Made by a program: the position numbers and the translations under genes. This document shows positions 49,231 through 57,988 of a stretch of DNA of 64,000 bases, in pieces; the first letter of the stretch is position 1, and every line of letters starts with the position of its first letter. Location of the stretch: contig JANQMU010000005.1 in NCBI GenBank assembly GCA_028279875.1, positions 1-64,000 of the forward strand. Reading direction: 5' to 3'. The notes beneath the pieces are model-generated. The model was not told where the DNA came from. It did no database searches and saw nothing but the letters and a program-made list of their open reading frames with translations. This DNA comes from Rhizobiaceae bacterium (GTDB lineage: Bacteria > Pseudomonadota > Alphaproteobacteria > Rhizobiales > Rhizobiaceae).

Positions 49231-52200
49231 GTGGCATATGGCAGTATCCGGCGGAATGCGCGCGCAATGATCGCATGCGCAAAACGATGGCAGCCCCTGC
49301 TTGCCGCCCTGGTTTTTCTGCTTTGTACGATGAGGGCACAGAGCCAGACGGTCATCGACACGCTTAACCAGTCGGCCCAGACGCCAGCGGACGGGCAGAG
49401 CCTGACCGTGACGGGCACCGGTTCAATCGTAACCGCAGGCTCCAGAGCGGTGCTGGGCGCAGGAAACAACACCATAACCGTCAACGCGCCAACAGTGACC
49501 GGCGGCGGCGCGATTGAAGGCGCCGCCAGGGGCATCGACATCAACAACGCACCGGGGACAATCGACAATTCCGGCTTAATTAACGGCACCTCGACCACGA
49601 GCATCGGTGTCGATCTTGGCGCAGGCGGCTCGGTGACAAACCGAACCGGGGCCAGCATCTCCGGCGGCAGCACAGCGGTCCTCGGTGCTGGCACAAGCGC
49701 AACCGTCACCGTTGTCAATGATGGGCAGATCAGCGGCGGGACCGGTGACGGGGTGTCACTGCAAGGCGGCGGCACCGTGGGCAACACAGGCAACATTACC
49801 GGAACCTTGTCCGCCATACGCATCCAGAATGGCGCCTCGGCCGGCAATACAGTCACCAATTCGGGTACGCTGCAATCCGCAACAACCGGTTTCGACAGTG
49901 CTGTCCAGTTCAATGGCGTCGGCGGATCTGTCGACAACCAGGCCGGTGGCGTCATATCCGCCGCCGGTGGAATCAATATCGGCGGCGCCGGCGTGGTGCA
50001 AAATTCCGGTCAGATTTCCGGCACCAACTCAAATGCGGTGAGCATATCGGGCGGCGGCAGCGTGACTAACAGCGCAGCGGGAATCATAAGCAGCACCGGC
50101 GGTGCGATATCAATAACCGGAGCGGCGGGCACTGTCGAAAACTCCGGTTCCGTCTCCAGCACAGGAAGTTTCGCGGTCAGCATGTCCGCCGGTGGAACGG
50201 TGACTAACAACAACAGTATTACCGGCGGTGTGATTGTTTCAGGCGGATCGTCAAGCACAAATGCCCTCGAAAATGGAACAGGCGCAAGCATTGTCGGCGG
50301 TATTCTGACTGGCGCAAGCCTGAGTGCAGGCGGCGACTTAACCAACCATGGATCGATCACCGGCGCGAGCGGTGTGAACATCGGTGGCACCACGACGCTG
50401 ATAAACACAGGAACGATCAGGGCGACGGGTGCCTTCGGGACCGGCGCCTCCGTCGGCAGCGGCAGTACGGTCGACAATGCCGGATCGATCACAAGTGACA
50501 GTGCCAGCGCCGTGAATCTCGGAATCGGCAGCACGATGACGACGATCACCAACCAAACCGGCGGCGAGATCATTGGCGGGGCCGGCGGTTCCTCCGATGC
50601 CATTTCCGTCGGCAGTTCATTCATGATCGACAATGATGGATTGATCCGCGGCCAGGGCACCAGCCTCTTTTTCGATCCCGGCGCGATTTTCGGTTCCGGG
50701 GTCGCCGGCACCGTTATCAATCGTAAGAACGGTATTATTGAAAATCAATTGAGCGGTGGGGCTATCGAGTTTCTCGGCACTGCGGCTCAGACCCTCGACA
50801 ATGCCGGTACGATCAATGGGAACGTCAATCTGGACAATGGCTCCGACGTCGTATTGCTGCGGCCGGGCTCCAGCATTAACGGCACGCTCAATGCCGGCGC
50901 CGGCAGCGACCGCCTGGAGTTCATCGCGCCAACGGGTATCACGGGCACGCTGGACTTCGATGTCACGACCGTCACCGGCTTCGACGGTGAAAACGGCAGT
51001 AAAACCGGCGAGGGAACCTGGACGCTGGCTGGTACGAACACAACGTTCAGCCCTGACTTCACCGTTGCGGCCGGTACTCTGATCGTCAATTCGACCACCC
51101 CGGGCCTGGCGCCGACGGTGCAGACGGGCGCTGCCATCGGCGGCACCGGGACAGTCGGCGGCGTGGTCAACAATGGCACGGTCTCGCCCGGCAACTCGAT
51201 CGGGACGCTCCAGGTGAGCGGAGACGCGACATTCAACACAGGATCCACCTACACGGTAGAGGTCGCCAATGACGGTGGCCGGGATCTGCTCGATGTGACC
51301 GGGACCACGGCCATCAATGGCGGTACGGTGAGCGTCATTCCGGTCAGTTCGGAGGACAGTTATGTCGATGGTCAGCGCTTCACAATCATCACCTCCGCCG
51401 TCCGGGTGACCGGCGCGTTCACCGGTGTCACCGACCTGTCGGCCTTCCTGGATTTTGAGTTGAGTTATGATTTGAACAATGTCTATCTGACGCTCGCGAA
51501 GACCGCTGATTTCGCGTCCGTCGCACGGACGTTCAACCAGCTTCAGGTCGCCGGCGCGCTGCAGGATCTGGACATTTCGACCGGGTCGGACGGCAATGCC
51601 GTTGCGGCTGTCTTGCTCGGCCTTGATGCCGACTCCGCACGGTCGGCCTATGATTCAATCCAGGGCGAAGTCCATGCGGATGTCCAGCTCATGGGCGCCG
51701 ATATCGGTGCGCTTTTCAATTCTGTCCTGATGAGGCAGGCCGCGGCAAGCGGCACGGGTTCCGCGGCCGGAGCGGTTACCCGCTCGGCCTACGCCGCCGA
51801 GCGCGTGGCACAATCCTTCGATGCCGTTTCCCCCTTCAGTTCCGGATCGGGCGGTCGCAATCCCCTGCCCGGCACCCGGCTCTCGGTGTGGGGCGGCGGC
51901 TACGGGGCCAGCGCCGAGGTGGATGGTGACGGCAATGCCGGCGAATGGTCGAGCGATGCGGCGGGATTTGCAACCGGCTTTGAATTCGATGTCAGCGACT
52001 TGATGCCCCGGGCGACCATTGTCGGCATCGGCGCGGGCTATACCCATGCGACCGGCAAGATCGCGAGCCGCAGCCAGGCCACGGATATCGACAGCTATCA
52101 CCTCGGGCTGTATGGACGGATCGGCGCGGCCCGCAGCGAAGCCGGCTTTTCGGCGCGAGCCGCAATGTCCTATGCGTATCAGCAAATCCGGACGTCCCGG

Positions 52201-52752
52201 AACATCGCGTTCACCGGTATCAGCCGGACCGCCAACGCGGATTACGACGGCCATGCGTTCTCCATGGCCGCCGAACTGCGCCATGGCTTTGCTCTCGCGG
52301 AGACTGTACCCGGCCTTCCAGGGCATGCGATGGTTTCACCGCTGGTGCAGATCGAGGGACGCTTTTTCACCCATGACGGGTTTGCGGAAACCGGCGCGTC
52401 CTCGATCAACTTGTCGTCCGGCGGAGACGATTTCGGCCAGGGTTCGCTGATCGCCGGCGTGTCGATCAGCGGGAACTACAGTACAGACGATATAAATCTG
52501 CGTCCCTTCTACACCGTCGCCTATGAACGGCTTATCGGCGAGGCAATGCCCGCAGCCACATTGGCGCTTGCCGGATCGCCGACGGGTTTCTCCGTCAGAG
52601 GCCCGAATGAAAGCCGCAACCGGTTTCGGCTGGATGCAGCACTGGAGGCGGGAGTTTCGGACCGTACCGCGCTTCACTTTTCCATCGGCAGCGTCGTCTC
52701 CGCCGACCGCAGCGATGTCTCGGCAAACGCCATGTTCAGGATCCGGTTCTAG
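49231..52752 (+). CDS. Autotransporter (type Va) surface protein
   Basis: This 1173-residue protein has a long signal peptide (about residues 1-38, hydrophobic core LLAALVFLLC, then AQSQ). Its passenger is built from many short Gly/Thr/Asn repeats of the kind TVTNSGTI (about residues 40-600). A passenger-associated segment follows (GEGTWTLAGTNTTFSPDF), then a C-terminal outer-membrane barrel from about residue 878 ending in the typical Phe (AMFRIRF). It would be an adhesin-like beta-helix on the surface; no catalytic triad is seen. The start is GTG 49231, with ATG 49267 the alternative. Two LuxR regulators and a lux-box-like site lie directly upstream. Confidence 0.9.
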   Translation: MAYGSIRRNARAMIACAKRWQPLLAALVFLLCTMRAQSQTVIDTLNQSAQTPADGQSLTVTGTGSIVTAGSRAVLGAGNNTITVNAPTVTGGGAIEGAARGIDINNAPGTIDNSGLINGTSTTSIGVDLGAGGSVTNRTGASISGGSTAVLGAGTSATVTVVNDGQISGGTGDGVSLQGGGTVGNTGNITGTLSAIRIQNGASAGNTVTNSGTLQSATTGFDSAVQFNGVGGSVDNQAGGVISAAGGINIGGAGVVQNSGQISGTNSNAVSISGGGSVTNSAAGIISSTGGAISITGAAGTVENSGSVSSTGSFAVSMSAGGTVTNNNSITGGVIVSGGSSSTNALENGTGASIVGGILTGASLSAGGDLTNHGSITGASGVNIGGTTTLINTGTIRATGAFGTGASVGSGSTVDNAGSITSDSASAVNLGIGSTMTTITNQTGGEIIGGAGGSSDAISVGSSFMIDNDGLIRGQGTSLFFDPGAIFGSGVAGTVINRKNGIIENQLSGGAIEFLGTAAQTLDNAGTINGNVNLDNGSDVVLLRPGSSINGTLNAGAGSDRLEFIAPTGITGTLDFDVTTVTGFDGENGSKTGEGTWTLAGTNTTFSPDFTVAAGTLIVNSTTPGLAPTVQTGAAIGGTGTVGGVVNNGTVSPGNSIGTLQVSGDATFNTGSTYTVEVANDGGRDLLDVTGTTAINGGTVSVIPVSSEDSYVDGQRFTIITSAVRVTGAFTGVTDLSAFLDFELSYDLNNVYLTLAKTADFASVARTFNQLQVAGALQDLDISTGSDGNAVAAVLLGLDADSARSAYDSIQGEVHADVQLMGADIGALFNSVLMRQAAASGTGSAAGAVTRSAYAAERVAQSFDAVSPFSSGSGGRNPLPGTRLSVWGGGYGASAEVDGDGNAGEWSSDAAGFATGFEFDVSDLMPRATIVGIGAGYTHATGKIASRSQATDIDSYHLGLYGRIGAARSEAGFSARAAMSYAYQQIRTSRNIAFTGISRTANADYDGHAFSMAAELRHGFALAETVPGLPGHAMVSPLVQIEGRFFTHDGFAETGASSINLSSGGDDFGQGSLIAGVSISGNYSTDDINLRPFYTVAYERLIGEAMPAATLALAGSPTGFSVRGPNESRNRFRLDAALEAGVSDRTALHFSIGSVVSADRSDVSANAMFRIRF

Positions 52753-52762
52753 ATATGGAACC

Positions 52763-53542
52763 TCAAAGCGCCTTCAAGGCCCTGTCGGCTGCCTGCATTT
52801 CACCCCATCGGTAGGCGCGGCGGGCGGCGGCCTCGCTGTCCTCGCCCCATTGTCCGATGTTCCAGTCTTCGTCGACATGGGCGGCGGTCCAGGCCTCTCC
52901 GGCGGTCAGTTCCCGTTTGGCGACGGCCAGCGCCAGGAGGGCCGAGCCGGTCAGCGAGGTAAAACTGTGCAGACTGGCGAGCGCGATCGGCTGATCATAG
53001 GTCGCAATATGGACCCCGATGGCGGCGATGGCTTCGCGCGGCTGCTCGACATGCACAACACCCTCGGCCAACATGAGGCGAGCGCCGAGCGATCCATGCG
53101 CCCAGTCGATGACCGGGTCCCATAACTCCGTCTGGCGGCGCACCAGGGTCTCGGGTGCGTCCGCCCGATAGCACAGAAGATCGGTGCCGGCGAAGCGCAT
53201 GATGTCTTCCTTGACCGCTTGCGGATCGAGCGCGATGCCGTCGATGGCTGTGTTGACGAGCCGGGTAACCGGCATGACCAGCGGGTCGATATCGTCGTCC
53301 TGCGCATTCCACTCGGCCGCGATCAATTCGGCCAGATCAGGAGTCGGCAGGGCAAGCAGCCGCTTTGCCGGCGTTCGGATCGGCTTGCCGTCGAGCTGAA
53401 CCGCAAAACCGTCATCCTCCGCGGCGACTGTCGCCGATTCATAGAATCGTTTCGGCAGAGCCGGTTTTGATTTCAGTTGCGCCCGGCGGACCGGATCGTC
53501 GTCGCTCAGCGCTTCACCGAGGTCTTTGAGGATGTCACGCAC
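52763..53542 (-). CDS. ATP12 family F1-ATPase assembly chaperone
   Basis: This 259-residue protein matches the ATP12 family, which in mitochondria chaperones the F1 alpha subunit and is conserved in Alphaproteobacteria. Typical segments are FAVQLDGKPIRTPAK, LPTPDLAELIAAEWNAQ and LCYRADAPETLVRRQ. No signal peptide is present. It overlaps the HAD phosphatase gene by eight bases and belongs to the rluA-HAD-ATP12 cluster. It converges on the autotransporter with a ten-base gap. Confidence 0.9.
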   Translation of the reverse strand: MRDILKDLGEALSDDDPVRRAQLKSKPALPKRFYESATVAAEDDGFAVQLDGKPIRTPAKRLLALPTPDLAELIAAEWNAQDDDIDPLVMPVTRLVNTAIDGIALDPQAVKEDIMRFAGTDLLCYRADAPETLVRRQTELWDPVIDWAHGSLGARLMLAEGVVHVEQPREAIAAIGVHIATYDQPIALASLHSFTSLTGSALLALAVAKRELTAGEAWTAAHVDEDWNIGQWGEDSEAAARRAYRWGEMQAADRALKAL

Positions 53543-54215
53543 CGGCCCTGCCCCCTATTTCGCCCAAATCGATCAGCGGCATCAATGCGCCCGGCTCATG
53601 AACCACGTGATGGGCTCCGGTCGCCTCCAGAGCATCGACGGTGGAATACCCCCATGATACGCCGATCGCCCCGGCGCCGGCGGCACGGGCCATCTGCATG
53701 TCGTAAACAGCATCACCGATCACTACGGTGCGGGACGGCTTGACCCCTGTGCCGTCGCAGCATTCCAGCACCATGGCGGGGTGCGGTTTTGACGGGCACT
53801 CGTCAGCCGTCCGGCTGGCGATGATCGTATCATGCAGGTCATGTTTGTCGATCAGGGCGTCGAGCCCGCGCCGCGACTTGCCGGTGACGATACCAATGAG
53901 GACGTCGTCGCGACGACGCAGCGCCTGCAGGAGATCCCAAATGCCGTCATAGAACGGTTCTTCGACATCGTCCCGCGCCTTCATCGTGACACTGTGATGC
54001 TTGTAGCGCACCGCCATGCGCTGTACCTCGTCGTCGACGGCCCGTTGCAGCATCCTCGCAATCGCCATGTCGAGCGTCAGCCCGATGACGGATTTGGTTG
54101 ACGACAGATGCGGTGCATCAAACCCGGCTTCGAGGAAGGTCCTTTCCATGCAGCGATGGATGATGTGAGCGCTGTCGATCAGCGTTCCGTCGCAGTCGAA
54201 CAGCACCAGTTTCAT
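53535..54215 (-). CDS. HAD-IA family phosphatase (phosphoglycolate-phosphatase-like)
   Basis: This 226-residue haloacid-dehalogenase-fold hydrolase starts with motif I, LFDCDGTLIDSA. It carries motif IV as VIGDAVYDMQMARAAG and a Lys between them (SKPHPAMV). The cap domain is the helical C1 type. Substrates of this group include phosphoglycolate and other small phosphates; the specific one is not evident. It overlaps both the RluA gene (four bases) and the ATP12 gene (eight bases), a tightly packed operon. Confidence 0.88.
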   Translation of the reverse strand: MKLVLFDCDGTLIDSAHIIHRCMERTFLEAGFDAPHLSSTKSVIGLTLDMAIARMLQRAVDDEVQRMAVRYKHHSVTMKARDDVEEPFYDGIWDLLQALRRRDDVLIGIVTGKSRRGLDALIDKHDLHDTIIASRTADECPSKPHPAMVLECCDGTGVKPSRTVVIGDAVYDMQMARAAGAGAIGVSWGYSTVDALEATGAHHVVHEPGALMPLIDLGEIGGRAGA

Positions 54216-55183
54216 TCATCCGGCTCCTGATCGAAGCCGAGCAGGTTCCAGCTCTGAACCATATGCGGCGGCAACGGCGCCGTCGCCTCGATCCGTCCGC
54301 CGCCCGGCGCCGGAATCGAGATGTGACGGGCATGGAGGTGAAGACGTTTCTGCATGCCGCCGGGGAACGCCCAATTGTGATCGGCCTCGAAATATTTGGG
54401 ATCGCCAAGGATCGGGCAGCCGATATGGGCGGCATGCACGCGCAACTGATGGGTCCGGCCGGTATAGGGTTCCATCTCGAGCCAGGAGAGGTTCTGCCCG
54501 GCCTGCTCGATCACCCGGTAGTGGGAGACGGCATGGTCGGCGTCCGGTTCGCCGTGGCGGCACACCCGCACCCGGTCGCCGTCAGGGGTGTGGTCCTTGA
54601 CCAGCCAAGTGGATATGCGGCCTTCATGCGGGGTCGGCACGCCCTTGACCAAGGCCCAGTAGGTTTTCTTTGTCGTGCGCTTGCGGAACGCCTCCGTCAG
54701 CACCTGCGCCGCGCCGCGCGAGCGGGCGACGACCAGCACGCCGGAGGTTTCGCGATCGAGTCGGTGGACCAGCCGCGGCTTCTCGCCCTTCCTGTTGCGC
54801 CAGGCCTCGAGCATGCCGTCCACATGGCGCGTGATTCCCGATCCGCCTTGGACGGCGATACCCGCCGGTTTGTTGAAGACGAACACCTTGGGGTCCTCGT
54901 AAATCAACATCTGCGCCAGCATGTCGCCGTCGCCTCCGGATGCGGGCTTGCGATTAGCCGGTGGGCGCTTCTCATCGGTTCCGAGCGGCGGAATGCGAAT
55001 GGTCTGTTCGGACCGGATGCGCGTGTCCGATTTCACCCGGCCGCCATCGACCCGGATTTGTCCGGAGCGTAGCAGCTTCTGCAATTTACCGAAGGCAAGC
55101 CCCGGAAAATGCGCCTTGAACCAGCGGTCCAGCCGCATGCCGTCCTCATCCCGATCGACCTTGCGCTGTTCGACACCTGCCAT
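54212..55183 (-). CDS. RluA family pseudouridine synthase (RluC/RluD-like)
   Basis: This 323-residue enzyme isomerises uridines in 23S rRNA. It has an N-terminal S4 RNA-binding domain (about residues 15-70, RLDRWFKAHFPGL, GKLQKLLRSGQIRVDGGRV) and the catalytic motif HRLDRETSGVLV with its Asp. I use ATG 55183 (MAGVEQRKVD); the frame stays open upstream through crcB. Which uridines it modifies cannot be decided, though RluC-like is the closest fit. Confidence 0.9.
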   Translation of the reverse strand: MAGVEQRKVDRDEDGMRLDRWFKAHFPGLAFGKLQKLLRSGQIRVDGGRVKSDTRIRSEQTIRIPPLGTDEKRPPANRKPASGGDGDMLAQMLIYEDPKVFVFNKPAGIAVQGGSGITRHVDGMLEAWRNRKGEKPRLVHRLDRETSGVLVVARSRGAAQVLTEAFRKRTTKKTYWALVKGVPTPHEGRISTWLVKDHTPDGDRVRVCRHGEPDADHAVSHYRVIEQAGQNLSWLEMEPYTGRTHQLRVHAAHIGCPILGDPKYFEADHNWAFPGGMQKRLHLHARHISIPAPGGGRIEATAPLPPHMVQSWNLLGFDQEPDE

Positions 55184-55199
55184 GGGGCCGACTCTCCGA

Positions 55200-55577
55200 T
55201 TACGCCAATGCCCGGCCAAGGGCGAGGCCGGCAAAGAGTGCGGTGATGGAAAACACGACGCTGCCGGCGGCATAGAGGAACGCGGTCGAGACGGCTCCGC
55301 GCTCCCACAGGCCGGCAAAGTCGAGCGAAAAGGCCGAGAATGTGGTGAATCCGCCGAGCAGCCCGGTGGCGACGAGCAGCCGCAATTCCGGCGACCCGCC
55401 GAGCCTCCTTGCCAGGAATTCGATGAACAACCCCATGACGAACGAACCCAAAACATTCACGGCCAGCGTGCCCCAGGGCAGATTCGGCCCAAGCATGCGC
55501 AGGCTCGCCAAGTTGACCAGATGGCGCAACGACGCGCCGATGGCGCCGCCGAGGGCAACATAGATAAGGTGTACCAT
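55200..55577 (-). CDS. crcB: Fluoride channel CrcB/FluC
   Basis: This 125-residue inner-membrane protein has four helices and works as an antiparallel dimer exporting fluoride. The family signature GGFTTFSAFSLD and the opening GGAIGASLRHLV are present. It lies 16 bases upstream of the RluA gene. No fluoride riboswitch is apparent in the 68 bases before it. Confidence 0.93.
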   Translation of the reverse strand: MVHLIYVALGGAIGASLRHLVNLASLRMLGPNLPWGTLAVNVLGSFVMGLFIEFLARRLGGSPELRLLVATGLLGGFTTFSAFSLDFAGLWERGAVSTAFLYAAGSVVFSITALFAGLALGRALA

Positions 55578-55645
55578 GGCGGAAGGCTTTAATCGGTTTT
55601 GGCGCTGCTGAAAAGGCGGGATTGAGGGGACACCACCGGCGGCGG

Positions 55646-56653
55646 TCAGCGACGCACCATCTGAAGCAGGTCACGGCCGGAAAGCCGGGGAGAGCGTCCG
55701 GCTTCGAAAGCCTCCCGGACCAGATTGATGACCGCCTCATTGGTCTTTGCCGCGGTTCCGGTCTCCTGCGCCAGGGCGACCACCGCGCCATTGAGAAAAT
55801 CCACCTCGGACGGGCGCTGCGCGCGAAGATCTTCCCACATCGACGAGCGCGCCTGGGGATCAATCGCCAGCATCGCCCGAGCGGCACGCCTGAACACCCA
55901 TGTCGGCAGGCGTAGCACATAGGGGATAGCGCGCGGACGAACCCTGCCGAGAACTGCCGGCCTGATATGGGCGGCGTTGAGCGCGGAAAGCGCCTCATCC
56001 ACCATTTGCGCCAGCACCAGCCGGTAGGAGCGGTCGGAGAGCTCCTCGACAATCGGCACATCGGCAAGCGCGTTGAGCGAATTGTTGAGATTGAGCAGAA
56101 GCTTGGTCCATAGAATCGCCTGCATGTCCGAATGGACCGTCGTCTCAATTCCGGCGGTGCTCAGATCGGCCGAAAGCGTTCGCGTTGCGGGCGTATCCTT
56201 GACGATGATGCCGCCTTCCGTGGCGCGGTGAAACCGCCCGGCGCCACCGACCACCACATTGAACTGGACACAGCCGGCCGCGATCGGCCGTATTCCGAGA
56301 TGCCGGCCCAAAACCCTAGCATTGCCCACGCCATTCTGCAGGCTGACGATTGTCGGGTTGCCGGTGCTGTGCGCGGCGATGTCCCGCGCCGCCTCCTCGG
56401 TGTCATGGGATTTGACGCAAACCAGGATCAGCTCGCAATCGGCCAGTGCGGCGGCATCGCTGGTGGCCTCGATCCGATCGGCGCCGATGACAGTTTCGGG
56501 ACCATCCATCTGCGACAGGACGAGGCCGTGCTCGCGCAGGTCGGCGACCGTTTGCGGGCGCCCGAGAAAGACAATTTGATGGTCGGCGGCGCGCAGCTTG
56601 CCGCCGACATAGCAGCCGATCGCGCCGGCGCCGAGGACGGCTATCGTTCCCAT
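55646..56653 (-). CDS. panE: 2-dehydropantoate 2-reductase family protein
   Basis: This 335-residue NADPH-dependent reductase has the nucleotide-binding loop VLGAGAIGCYVGG at the N terminus, the ketopantoate family segment SLQNGVGN and the catalytic Lys region LWTKLLLNLNNSLNAL. PanE reduces ketopantoate to pantoate for coenzyme A synthesis. Paralogues with other substrates exist, so the exact reaction is uncertain. It starts three bases after the rarA stop, in line with rarA and the degP-like gene. Confidence 0.85.
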   Translation of the reverse strand: MGTIAVLGAGAIGCYVGGKLRAADHQIVFLGRPQTVADLREHGLVLSQMDGPETVIGADRIEATSDAAALADCELILVCVKSHDTEEAARDIAAHSTGNPTIVSLQNGVGNARVLGRHLGIRPIAAGCVQFNVVVGGAGRFHRATEGGIIVKDTPATRTLSADLSTAGIETTVHSDMQAILWTKLLLNLNNSLNALADVPIVEELSDRSYRLVLAQMVDEALSALNAAHIRPAVLGRVRPRAIPYVLRLPTWVFRRAARAMLAIDPQARSSMWEDLRAQRPSEVDFLNGAVVALAQETGTAAKTNEAVINLVREAFEAGRSPRLSGRDLLQMVRR

Positions 56654-56656
56654 GGG

Positions 56657-57988
56657 TCAATCCTCGGTCGGGGCATCATCGCTTTGCCTTTCGGCGCGCA
56701 GTTTTTCCCAGTAATCCAGCCGCTTCTTCAACTCCCTTTCAAAGCCGCGCTCGGGCGGTGAATAGAATTTTCTGCGGCCCATCTTCTCGGGGAAGTAATC
56801 CTGGCCCGAAAAGGCATGGGCCGTATCGTGGTCATATTCATAGCCGGCGCCATAGCCCTCCCCCTTCATCAGTTTCGTCGGCGCGTTGAGAATATGTTTC
56901 GGCGGCAGCAGTGACCCGTTTTCCCTCGCGGCACGCATGGCGTCCTTGAAGGCGGTGTAGACAGCGTTGGATTTGGGCGCTGTGGCGATATAGACGCAGG
57001 CTTGGGCAAGGGCCAGTTCACCTTCCGGAGACCCCAGGAAGTCATAGGCGTCCTTCGCAGCGTTGGCGATCACCAGCGCCTGCGGATCGGCGAGGCCGAC
57101 ATCCTCGGAGGCCATGCGGACCAGCCTGCGACCGATGAAAAGCGGATCCTCGCCGGCATCGAACATCCGGCACAGATAGTAAAGCGATGCATCGGGATCG
57201 GAGCCACGGACCGCCTTGTGCAGGGCCGATATGAGATTGTAGTGGCCGTCCTGCCCCTTGTCGTAGACCGGCGCCCTTCGCTGGATGAGATCCTGCAGGG
57301 CCTCGGCATCGAACGTCTCATCCGCGCGGGCGGCCCGCCAGACTTCTTCGGCTAGCGTCAATATCGCCCGGCCGTCGCCATCGGCCATCCGGTAAAGGCT
57401 CTGCCGCGCCTCGTCGCCGAGCGGCAGGGCGTGGCCCTCGGCCTCCTCCGCGCGCTGCAGGAGCGTTTCCAGGCTGTCCTCGGCAAGCGGCTTGAAGGTC
57501 AGCACGCGGGCCCGGGACAGCAAGGCGGCATTGAGCTCGAAGGACGGGTTTTCCGTGGTTGCGCCGACCAGGATGATGGTCCCGTCCTCCATAACAGGCA
57601 GAAAACTGTCCTGCTGTGCCCGGTTGAAGCGGTGTATCTCGTCGACGAACAGCAATGTGCGCTTGCCCGACATCTGACGTGCCCTGGCGGCCTCGAACAC
57701 CTTCTTCAGGTCGGCGACACCGGAGAATATGGCCGAAATCTGCTCGAAGGCGAGATCGGTGTCGCCGGCAAGCAACCGAGCAACCGTGGTCTTTCCGGTC
57801 CCGGGCGGTCCCCAGAAGATCATCGATCCGAGCGAACCGGTGGCAATCATGCGGGTGAGCACGCCGTCTTCGCCGGTCAGATGCGGCTGGCCGGTCACAT
57901 CGGCCAGTGATTGCGGGCGCAAACGGTCGGCAAGCGGCCTTGCTTTCTGCGCCGCCTCGTCCGCCACCGCCGCAAACAGATCGCTCAT
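56657..57988 (-). CDS. rarA: Replication-associated recombination protein A (MgsA/RarA)
   Basis: This 443-residue AAA+ ATPase acts at stalled replication forks with SSB. Walker A is FWGPPGTGKTTVARLL and Walker B is LLFVDEIHRFNRAQQD, followed by the sensor GATTENPSFELN. The C-terminal tetramerisation region and the ending DYWEKLRAER are typical. It overlaps the degP-like gene by four bases (ATGA). Confidence 0.93.
   Translation of the reverse strand: MSDLFAAVADEAAQKARPLADRLRPQSLADVTGQPHLTGEDGVLTRMIATGSLGSMIFWGPPGTGKTTVARLLAGDTDLAFEQISAIFSGVADLKKVFEAARARQMSGKRTLLFVDEIHRFNRAQQDSFLPVMEDGTIILVGATTENPSFELNAALLSRARVLTFKPLAEDSLETLLQRAEEAEGHALPLGDEARQSLYRMADGDGRAILTLAEEVWRAARADETFDAEALQDLIQRRAPVYDKGQDGHYNLISALHKAVRGSDPDASLYYLCRMFDAGEDPLFIGRRLVRMASEDVGLADPQALVIANAAKDAYDFLGSPEGELALAQACVYIATAPKSNAVYTAFKDAMRAARENGSLLPPKHILNAPTKLMKGEGYGAGYEYDHDTAHAFSGQDYFPEKMGRRKFYSPPERGFERELKKRLDYWEKLRAERQSDDAPTED

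Noticed and set aside
50010..50720. Pro-rich - strand frame inside the autotransporter
   Set aside because: It is antisense of the Gly/Thr/Asn repeats, which necessarily read as Pro- and Val-rich sequence.
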